From Pseudomonadales bacterium (GTDB taxonomy: Bacteria > Pseudomonadota > Gammaproteobacteria > Pseudomonadales > IMCC2047): a DNA stretch of 12,479 nucleotides. Of this stretch, positions 6,428 to 12,479 are shown piece by piece (positions within the stretch are counted from its first letter, which is position 1; each line of letters begins with the position of its first letter). The notes under the pieces are model-generated. The model saw only the letters and a program-made list of their open reading frames with translations. It did not search any database and had not been told where the DNA came from. The stretch lies in assembly GCA_021736745.1 (NCBI GenBank), contig JAIPFG010000061.1, positions 1-12,479 of the forward strand, written 5' to 3'. The position numbers and the translations under genes were made by a program.

Positions 6428-9037
6428 CAGGCTCTTGGAGGCGATCTCAAAAACATCTTTTGAGAGCGTCTCCTTAACGCTAATTCGTTCTAATTCTTTT
6501 TTCATAAGTTGACTCAGGCTGGGAATATAATGGCGCCAGCGCGTGAGAGGTATCAGTAATCGGGCGGCTATTGAAGGGTTCATCGCATCAAGTTCGAGTA
6601 CCCGGTCCGCCAAGAAAGCATAACCGGCTCCATCCTGACGGTGAAAGCCAACCATATTTTGATGACAGAACACCCCAATTAAGGAACGGACTTTATTCGG
6701 GTTTTTCATGCTAAAGGCTTCATGCTTTAAGAGTGCTTTAACTCGATTAAAAGTATCCGCAGCCGGGTTGGATGCCTGGATTGAAAACCATTGGTCAATC
6801 ACCAGGGGGTCCTTACGCCATTGTTGGTAAAAACGATTCAACGCTTCATCTCCCTCGACAACGTAATCGGAATGAACCAGAGCGGTAAGGGCCGCATGGG
6901 TGTCAGTCATGTTACCGCTTACCTGAAATTGATTTTGGCATAACGCCAGTATTTCAGGATCTTTCAATAACATCAGATAGTGTAAACAAATATTTTTCAG
7001 GCTCCGCTGGGCAATGTCCTGCGCCTGTGGTCGATAGCACCCAGGGTTTTGGTTCTCCTGATAGCAGTCCAAAAGTTCTGCTTGGAGCTGCCTTGCCAAT
7101 TCAGTACGCACATACTGGCGTACGGCATGAATAGCTTGTGGATCAACCTGTGCCGATAATTCGCTTAAATAGGCTTCCGATGGCAAGGTCAACATTCGCG
7201 CCACCATTGCCTTATCCAAGGATTCATCCTGTATAACTTTTTTCAGGGCCACCAGCAATCGTTCATCCAGCAGCAAGTCATTACCACTCTGATATGCCTG
7301 GATCATTTCCTGAATAATATCGATGGAAAGTTTTTGACCCGCATCCCAGCGATTGAACCCGTCGCCGTCGTGACTCATCAAAAACATCAAATCATCCCGG
7401 CTGTAAGGGTAACTCAATTTAACCGGTGCTGAAAATCCGCGCAGCAGGGACGGTGTTGGCTTGGAGGGGATTCGATCAAATACAAAGGTTTGTTCCGCTT
7501 CGGTAATCTCCAGGTCGGCAACTTCCACTTCATTGCCAGCCTTATCCAGTAATGCCATGGCCAAGGGTATATGGAGCGATTGATAATCAATCTTAACCGC
7601 GCTATTAGCGCAGGATTGCTTAACCGTCATCCGATACACCTGCTCTTTTGCATCATAACTGTCGGTCACCTCTAACTTAGGTGTGCCCGGCTGCTGATAC
7701 CATTGACGGAATTGACATAAATCGACACCGCTGGCATCTTCCAGTGCACTGACAAAATCTTCGGTGGTTACGGCGTGACCATCATGACGTTCAAAATATA
7801 AATCCGTACCTAAACGAAAATTTTCAGCCCCCAAAAGATGATGCATCATACGCACCAATTCCGCGCCTTTCTCGTAGATAGTCACCGTATAGAAATTGGA
7901 AATCTCCATATAAGAATCCGGTCTCACTGGATGCGCCATAGGCCCCGCATCCTCAGCAAACTGGACAGTTCTTAAGAGGCTTACATCATCAATACGCTTA
8001 ACTGTACGTGATCCCATATCTGCAGAAAATTCCTGATCACGAAAAACGGTAAAACCTTCCTTTAGACTCAGTTGAAACCAATCCCGACAGGTAACTCTGT
8101 TACCAGACCAATTATGAAAATACTCATGCGCCACAACACCTTCAACGCGTTGGTAGGCTGTATCCGTAGCGGTTTCAGGTTTTGTTAGCACACAGGAAGA
8201 GTTAAAAATGTTTAACCCTTTGTTTTCCATCGCCCCCATATTGAAGTCATTGACGGCCACGATCATAAATTTATCGAGATCATATTCGCGCCCATAGACC
8301 TTCTCATCCCAGGCCATTGCACGCTTGAGAGAGTCCAACGCGAATTCGCATTTATCAATATTTTCCGGTTCGACAAATATTTGCAGCTGAATTTCTCGTC
8401 CGGAACAGGTGGTAAACCCGTCCTCAATGACTTTCAGGTTGCCCGCAACCAGCGCGAACAGATAGGCGGGTTTTTTAAAAGGATCATGCCAAGTCACCCA
8501 ATGTCGGCCATTGTCCAGTTCACCCTGATCAATATCGTTGCCGTTAGACAATAATGTTGGATATTTCTCCTTCTCTGCCACAATAGTCGTGGTAAAAACA
8601 GACATGACATCGGGGCGGTCCAGATAATAGGTTATCTTCCGAAATCCTTCCGCTTCACACTGAGTACAATAAAGATTGTTGGATTTGTAGAGCCCCTCAA
8701 GCGAGGTATTCAACGCCGGTCGAATCAGGGTTTCACACTCCAATTCAAAATTTTTCGGTACCTGTGGGATAATCAACGTTTCATCATCAACTTGGAAATC
8801 CGTTGGCTTCAACGCATGTCCATCCAGCGCAATACGCTTTAGTTGTAAATCAACTCCATGCAGCACTAATGGTACTTTACCTTCCAGTCGGCATTTCGGG
8901 TTGCGACGAATCTGCAAGTTCGATTTTACCAACGTCGCCGCTTCCTCCAATTCAACATGCAAATGGGTCGTATCTATAAGGTAGCTGGGAATTTGATAGT
9001 CAGCCAGACGTACTTCTTTTGGTTGATTATTTTTCAT
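6425..9037 (-). CDS. pepN: Aminopeptidase N, M1 zinc metallopeptidase
   Basis: An 870-residue cytoplasmic aminopeptidase, the same length as E. coli PepN. It removes N-terminal residues from peptides in the last stage of protein turnover. The exopeptidase motif GAMEN is at 268-272. The zinc site HEYFH (304-308) supplies His304 and His308, with Glu305 as the catalytic base. The third zinc ligand Glu327 lies at the correct HEXXH-x18-E spacing, and the transition-state Tyr is Tyr388 in TIYEKG. The N-terminal beta domain, the catalytic domain (about 200-450), the small beta domain (about 450-550) and the long helical C-terminal domain are all present, so the gene looks intact. The ribosome site is weak and the leader very AT-rich. 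It is the last gene of the minus-strand run that begins with nadK, 89 bp after the DUF2797 gene, so it may also have its own promoter. Confidence 0.98.
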   Translation of the reverse strand: MKNNQPKEVRLADYQIPSYLIDTTHLHVELEEAATLVKSNLQIRRNPKCRLEGKVPLVLHGVDLQLKRIALDGHALKPTDFQVDDETLIIPQVPKNFELECETLIRPALNTSLEGLYKSNNLYCTQCEAEGFRKITYYLDRPDVMSVFTTTIVAEKEKYPTLLSNGNDIDQGELDNGRHWVTWHDPFKKPAYLFALVAGNLKVIEDGFTTCSGREIQLQIFVEPENIDKCEFALDSLKRAMAWDEKVYGREYDLDKFMIVAVNDFNMGAMENKGLNIFNSSCVLTKPETATDTAYQRVEGVVAHEYFHNWSGNRVTCRDWFQLSLKEGFTVFRDQEFSADMGSRTVKRIDDVSLLRTVQFAEDAGPMAHPVRPDSYMEISNFYTVTIYEKGAELVRMMHHLLGAENFRLGTDLYFERHDGHAVTTEDFVSALEDASGVDLCQFRQWYQQPGTPKLEVTDSYDAKEQVYRMTVKQSCANSAVKIDYQSLHIPLAMALLDKAGNEVEVADLEITEAEQTFVFDRIPSKPTPSLLRGFSAPVKLSYPYSRDDLMFLMSHDGDGFNRWDAGQKLSIDIIQEMIQAYQSGNDLLLDERLLVALKKVIQDESLDKAMVARMLTLPSEAYLSELSAQVDPQAIHAVRQYVRTELARQLQAELLDCYQENQNPGCYRPQAQDIAQRSLKNICLHYLMLLKDPEILALCQNQFQVSGNMTDTHAALTALVHSDYVVEGDEALNRFYQQWRKDPLVIDQWFSIQASNPAADTFNRVKALLKHEAFSMKNPNKVRSLIGVFCHQNMVGFHRQDGAGYAFLADRVLELDAMNPSIAARLLIPLTRWRHYIPSLSQLMKKELERISVKETLSKDVFEIASKSL

Positions 9038-9126
9038 ATTTTCAAATGATTATATTATTAAGTTAATAAACAACTGGAAATTTTTATTCTTTTTATTTGC
9101 GGTAAAGGTGGGTTCACCCTTATTCT

Positions 9127-9957
9127 TTAAGCCACAAAACTGACCTGGTAGCCTGAGAACTTACGTATATTCAGTACACCGGTGTCCAATATCAAATATT
9201 GACCTTTAATTCCTAATAACGTCCCCTCAATTAAAGGGGTTTTCTCAAAATTCAGCGGCGTTACTTTAACCGGGTATTCTAACACCGGATACTCAATTTC
9301 AGCCTGTTTTTCAACGCCACAGGCCTGAATTGCTTGAAGCCCAAAGCGCTCCTGGAGTGTGCTGATCTCCGGTGCCAACCGCTCTAACAAATCATCGCGG
9401 GCTCCAATTAAATCAAGCTCATCCAGTTGTCCCTTCAGCATCGTACGCCAGTTAGTTTTGTCAGCGATGTGCTGTTTGAATAAAACTTCCGCCAAGCCGG
9501 ACTGATAGCGCGACGCCACCACCAATATCGGTAGCGCCTGTATAGCACCCTGATCTATCCAACGCGAAGGGATATTCTCAGCACGCGTAATGCCTACCTT
9601 CAAACCGGAAGAATTGGCCAGATAAACATAGTGCTGTCGCATACAATGTTGCTCACCCCAAGCCGGTTCACGGCAGGTGCCGGCATCATAATGGCAGGTT
9701 TCCGGGCTAACAATGCAACGATCACACTGTGCCAACCGTGTCAGGCAGGGATAGCAGTAGCCTTGGTTAAAACTCTTTTTTGTCAACCTTCCGCAATGAA
9801 CGCAATGGATTTGACCCTGATAGGACAGACATATTTTCTGCCCCAGGTAAGGATTGAGCAAAATCAACGACTCGCCTAAAGGTAATTGATAGTTTACCGG
9901 CGTCGCGAGCTCTACCTGCATTTTATAAAGATCGCCCCGTACATCTATTGACGCCAT
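9127..9957 (-). CDS. DUF2797 family protein: cysteine-rich zinc-ribbon plus GIY-YIG-like domain
   Basis: A 276-residue protein matching what I recall of the DUF2797 family; no biochemical function is known to me. Residues 52-105 are packed with cysteines: C52-x2-C55 and C68-x2-C71 look like a zinc ribbon, followed by C78-x2-C81, C88, C95 and C105. Next come YVYLANSSGLKVGITR (110-125) and PSRWIDQGA (130-138), which resemble the YVY/KVGIT/R core of GIY-YIG nucleases. The C-terminal third forms an all-beta tail ending LDTGVLNIRKFSGYQVSF. The start at 9957 has AGGGAG a few nt upstream. It sits between the DUF1315 gene and pepN, an arrangement I recall from Pseudomonas. A nucleic-acid role is suggested by the ribbon plus GIY-YIG-like fold, but catalytic activity is not shown. 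Confidence 0.85.
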   Translation of the reverse strand: MASIDVRGDLYKMQVELATPVNYQLPLGESLILLNPYLGQKICLSYQGQIHCVHCGRLTKKSFNQGYCYPCLTRLAQCDRCIVSPETCHYDAGTCREPAWGEQHCMRQHYVYLANSSGLKVGITRAENIPSRWIDQGAIQALPILVVASRYQSGLAEVLFKQHIADKTNWRTMLKGQLDELDLIGARDDLLERLAPEISTLQERFGLQAIQACGVEKQAEIEYPVLEYPVKVTPLNFEKTPLIEGTLLGIKGQYLILDTGVLNIRKFSGYQVSFVA

Positions 9958-10038
9958 TCGTCTCCCTTAACTGCTTTTTAACCGGGACCTGAAGAATCCC
10001 AACACAAAAATCTATGGTTTTGACTTTAAATAAATCGC

Positions 10039-10320
10039 CTATTTATTCGTTTCATTTGGATAAACGCCGACAACAGGTTTGTCTGAAGTATTCGAACCCT
10101 CTCCCGATTGACTTTTGCAGGTCTGGCCCAAATAACCGGCCCGCTCTTCCTCTGGGAGATGCGCTGCCTCATAGCTGATAATGGCTTGCATACAGGTTTC
10201 ACGCTGCTCTTGCGTTAATCTTTTGCCGTCAGGCCATTTTCCCAGCTCTAATGCCTTCTTTAAACTTTGGTAGATATCAGAGTTTAAGTTTTGTGAAAAT
10301 TCTGTAAATTCCTTAACCAT
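10039..10320 (-). CDS. YeaC-like DUF1315 family protein
   Basis: A 93-residue soluble protein with the hallmark block of the YeaC/DUF1315 family: LTQEQRETCMQAIISYE (about 35-51) followed by LPEEERAGYL (about 55-64). The N-terminal part (NLNSDIYQSLKKALELGKWPDG) fits the family start. There is no signal peptide or membrane segment. After the conserved block come a Cys (TCKSQSG) and a low-complexity tail ending VYPNETNK, likely disordered. The start at 10320 has a weak GAGAA ribosome site. It lies 31 bp after glpG and 81 bp before the DUF2797 gene, within the same co-directional run. The function of the family is not known to me; conserved linkage to nadK, glpG and pepN is the only hint. Confidence 0.85.
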   Translation of the reverse strand: MVKEFTEFSQNLNSDIYQSLKKALELGKWPDGKRLTQEQRETCMQAIISYEAAHLPEEERAGYLGQTCKSQSGEGSNTSDKPVVGVYPNETNK

Positions 10321-10351
10321 AATTTCTCATTCACTCGTTCATTTTACTAAT

Positions 10352-11185
10352 TTAGGGTTGCTTAAATCCACGCAGGGCATTGACCGATCCGGCAAAAAGA
10401 AAACCAAAAACCAAGCCCGATAAGTGGGCCGTATTGGCCATCGAACCAAAACCTGCCCAGTGCAATAAATCGGTATACCCTAAGGCCAACCAAAACATCA
10501 TCAAGCCCATTAAAGCCGCAGGAAAACCATAGGCCCGAGTTGGTTGCAGTCTATCCCACAGCCAGCAATAAGCCAAAATAGCATAGACAACACCAGACAT
10601 CCCGCCGAAACCGGAACCTGAAACATAGTATTGTGCGACGTTAGAAAAAATGGCCGAGCCGACGACAAGTGATAATAGAAGCAGGCGCTCTCCCCGCAAC
10701 TCGATTTTCACCCCAAACACCCACAGCATCAACATGTTAAATACCAGATGCATAAGATTAAAGTGCAGGAAAATCGGTGTTATTAAACGCCAAACCTCAC
10801 CGCTTTCCAACACATAAGCAGGAGAGCCAATTCGCAGCGCCATAAAAAGAGCCTGACCAGACCACTCATTCAGCAAGGTTATCAACGCACTCGACATCAC
10901 CAGAAGGGAAACCAAGGGCGCGGCCTTAATGTATTGCCATAGGTGTGAACTGGGCTCAGTTTGCCAGTACGGTGGTAGTTCTTGTCTTAACGCTCCTACG
11001 TCCAAGGCACCTTGACGTAGACGTTCGTAACTGCTTTGAACCAATGCCGTGTCGCTGGGATTAGCAACCCAGACTACCTGGTTCTCCCCCTGTTCGCTAA
11101 TACGATGCAGTACTTTTTGAGCCCGTAAATATTGGCTTAATGGTTGTAAATTTTGGGAAGCAGGTACAGCAAGTGCTTTTATCAT
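10352..11185 (-). CDS. glpG: GlpG-type rhomboid intramembrane serine protease
   Basis: A 277-residue inner-membrane protease (E. coli GlpG is 276) that cleaves membrane proteins within or near transmembrane segments. Residues 1-75 form the GlpG-type cytoplasmic domain (VPASQNLQPLSQYLRAQ). Six membrane helices follow from about residue 88. The catalytic dyad is Ser197 in GFGGMSGVVYA and His254 in TAHLSGLVFG. The oxyanion-side residues are His146 and Asn150 in LHFNLMHLVFN, matching His150 and Asn154 of E. coli GlpG. An in-frame GTG lies six codons upstream at 11203, but the ATG at 11183-11185 has GAG about 6 nt upstream and gives the E. coli-like length. The gene is in a nadK/phosphatase/pepN run and not in a glpEGR operon, so glycerol-phosphate genes are not its local partners. 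Its substrates are unknown. Confidence 0.93.
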   Translation of the reverse strand: MIKALAVPASQNLQPLSQYLRAQKVLHRISEQGENQVVWVANPSDTALVQSSYERLRQGALDVGALRQELPPYWQTEPSSHLWQYIKAAPLVSLLVMSSALITLLNEWSGQALFMALRIGSPAYVLESGEVWRLITPIFLHFNLMHLVFNMLMLWVFGVKIELRGERLLLLSLVVGSAIFSNVAQYYVSGSGFGGMSGVVYAILAYCWLWDRLQPTRAYGFPAALMGLMMFWLALGYTDLLHWAGFGSMANTAHLSGLVFGFLFAGSVNALRGFKQP

Positions 11186-11218
11186 GAGTTTCTCGATTCT
11201 CACAAAATGCCAGCGATT

Positions 11219-12184
11219 TCAGGCATTCAATTTTACATCTACCCAAACCAAATTTTCAGGGTCAAGTGGACCCGGCTGATCCATACGATAAGCTACCAAA
11301 CGTCCACCATATACAGCACTGTAGTCAAGGCAAGCGATATTTTTTCTGACCAAGCCCGGATCACCGGAACGCCAATAATGCCCAACAAAAAGTGGTTTTT
11401 CCGATTCATTATAAAGATGCAGGCCGCCACGCTCATTCTTATCTATCTTCCTTTCATGCACATGTGGCGGCAGGGCATCAGGTTGAAACACTAAATCACC
11501 ATAGGTCTCAGGTTCCGGTAACCAAAATTTAGTGCGAAAGAACCGCCTTGGGAGACCATCGCTGCTGACGATTATCTCATCATCAGGCAACCGCATACTG
11601 GTGCCTCTCGTTAATCGATTCACCAACTTGAACTCCAAGCTACTGGGCTCTGTGGTTCCGTGCAGCAGCTCCGCAGAGATTGTATCTGTTCTATACTTGG
11701 CCCTGAACTGATCGATGAGGCTTTGATCCCAACAGGCATGCGCCACCCGGAAATGATCAAACTCCAAAAACAAAGGCAACGTCAGGAACCATTGAATAAA
11801 TTCTTCCAGTTCTTCCGGATAGGCATTGAATTGCTCTAATGTTTGCGTAATTTGCTGCCTATGCCGTTCAGAACGTTCCCGTAAATAGGTCCGCCCACTT
11901 TCCGGTCTGGCTTTGGTATGAAATCCAATGACATTAATTTCATGATTGCCGAGCACTATTTGTGCGCTTCCCCGCGCCACCATACTTTGAACCAGGTGCA
12001 ATGTTTCCCGAATCTTGGGGCCGCGATCAACCAAGTCCCCGAGGAATATCGCCTGTCGGGGGGGGTGTCTAAAGACGCCCTCCTGCTGACGATAACCTAA
12101 AAGATGGAGCAGCTCGACTAACGCATCATAACAGCCATGAACATCGCCAATAACATCGTAACCCGGGCATGTACGTTTCACCAC
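11219..12184 (-). CDS. Metallophosphoesterase, Ser/Thr protein phosphatase-like (PrpE/ApaH-like group)
   Basis: A 321-residue soluble hydrolase with the calcineurin-type two-metal site: GDVHGCYD (13-20, ligands Asp14 and His16), GDLVDRG (49-55, Asp50), GNHE (79-82, Asn80 and His81), then His149 in VAHACW and His269 in VGHYW. The fold family includes protein phosphatases and diadenosine tetraphosphate hydrolases; the start resembles both, so the substrate is open. A central insert of about 100 residues (about 160-260) is unlike minimal phosphatases. The start is GTG (12184) or the adjacent GTG (12181). AGGTG lies 5 nt upstream of the first, and a stronger AGGAGG (12197-12202) sits inside the last codons of nadK. 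The gene begins 8 bp after nadK, so it is almost certainly co-transcribed and possibly coupled with it. Linkage to NAD kinase might hint at a dinucleotide substrate, but this is speculation. Confidence 0.88.
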   Translation of the reverse strand: MVKRTCPGYDVIGDVHGCYDALVELLHLLGYRQQEGVFRHPPRQAIFLGDLVDRGPKIRETLHLVQSMVARGSAQIVLGNHEINVIGFHTKARPESGRTYLRERSERHRQQITQTLEQFNAYPEELEEFIQWFLTLPLFLEFDHFRVAHACWDQSLIDQFRAKYRTDTISAELLHGTTEPSSLEFKLVNRLTRGTSMRLPDDEIIVSSDGLPRRFFRTKFWLPEPETYGDLVFQPDALPPHVHERKIDKNERGGLHLYNESEKPLFVGHYWRSGDPGLVRKNIACLDYSAVYGGRLVAYRMDQPGPLDPENLVWVDVKLNA

Positions 12185-12192
12185 AAAAACAC

Positions 12193-12479
12193 CTAACCTC
12201 CTAAACGACTACCCCAGCCCAGCTTACTGCGACAACTTTCATAAAAATCATGCGATAAAGGATGCACCAGGGTTAACGGATCATCCATTTTGCGAATAAA
12301 CACCTCATCTCCCGGCGCAACAGTAAAGTTATCATGCCCGTCACAACTGATCAGAGGATAGGTATCATGCAAAGTCCCCGGCACAATTTTAATCCGGCTG
12401 TTGCCATCAACCACCACTGGACGTGCTGTCAAGGTATGGGGAAACATGGGCACCAGAACAATAGCGTCTAGACTAGGGT
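12193..12479 (-). CDS. nadK: NAD kinase, C-terminal part (runs off right edge)
   Basis: The last 94 residues of NAD kinase, which phosphorylates NAD to NADP using ATP. The frame is open to the right edge, reading PSLDAIVLVPMFPHTLTARP and then VVVDGNSRIKI, as in the C-terminal all-beta domain of bacterial NadK. Further family markers are SCDGHDNFTVAPGD, a VFIRK strand, and the end pattern LVHPLSHDFYESCRSKLGWG. About two thirds of the protein (usual length near 290), including the GGDG motif, lies outside the window. The stop overlaps a ribosome-site region used by the phosphoesterase gene 8 bp downstream. It appears to be at or near the head of the long minus-strand run. Confidence 0.95.
   Translation of the reverse strand, partial: PSLDAIVLVPMFPHTLTARPVVVDGNSRIKIVPGTLHDTYPLISCDGHDNFTVAPGDEVFIRKMDDPLTLVHPLSHDFYESCRSKLGWGSRLGG

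Noticed and set aside
9105..9121. Short hairpin (AAGGTG...CACCCTT) between the DUF2797 gene and pepN
   Set aside because: The stem needs a bulge, and no T-run follows on the minus strand, so a terminator call is not supported.
9631..9879. Plus-strand open frame opposite the DUF2797 gene
   Set aside because: It is the antisense shadow of the cysteine-rich region and shows no family pattern or ribosome site.
10029..10047. AATAAAT/ATTTATT inverted repeat at the end of the DUF1315 gene
   Set aside because: The stem is all A-T, partly inside the coding end, and too weak to call a terminator; it is probably chance in AT-rich DNA.

Overview
The window looks like chromosomal DNA of a Gram-negative gammaproteobacterium of moderate GC. 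An outer-membrane TonB-dependent receptor, a lipoprotein-releasing Lol ABC transporter, a PepN close in length and active-site spacing to the E. coli enzyme, and a GlpG-type rhomboid all point that way. From memory, the gene orders resemble two Pseudomonas loci (nadK to pepN, and lolCD with a PilZ gene). The TonB receptor/AraC/MarR block resembles marine Cellvibrionales-type genomes. That placement is inference and was not checked by search.

Layout. (1) Bases 1-3470 are an accessory, regulation-rich block. It holds the N-terminal half of a TonB-dependent receptor (minus strand, running off the left edge), a divergent AraC-family activator, a convergent MarR-family regulator, and a small hotdog-fold acyl-CoA thioesterase. 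The 182-bp receptor/AraC gap holds a good sigma-70 promoter and two short palindromes that are candidate operators. (2) Bases 3478-6410 are an envelope block. A lolC-like permease gene and lolD overlap on the minus strand, with no second permease gene beside them. Divergent from them is a two-gene unit on the plus strand: a PilZ-domain protein split by a coiled-coil insertion, then a small exported BamE-like protein. (3) Bases 6425-12479 are a long co-directional minus-strand run: nadK (C-terminal part only), a metallophosphoesterase, a GlpG-type rhomboid protease, a YeaC/DUF1315 protein, a cysteine-rich DUF2797 protein and pepN. A 20-bp perfect palindrome whose two ends are the stop codons of the facing genes separates blocks 2 and 3.

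How the genes may work together. Block 1 looks like an inducible uptake and utilisation locus: the receptor imports a ligand, AraC probably controls the receptor, and MarR may control itself and the thioesterase. The substrate cannot be told from the sequence. Block 2 moves lipoproteins from the inner to the outer membrane beside a possible c-di-GMP-responsive protein. Block 3 is a housekeeping set (NADP synthesis, peptide turnover, membrane proteolysis) carrying two poorly characterised conserved proteins. No tRNA, rRNA, CRISPR array, transposase, integrase or phage gene was seen. No intergenic stretch exceeds 300 bp; the longest is the 256-bp MarR/thioesterase gap.
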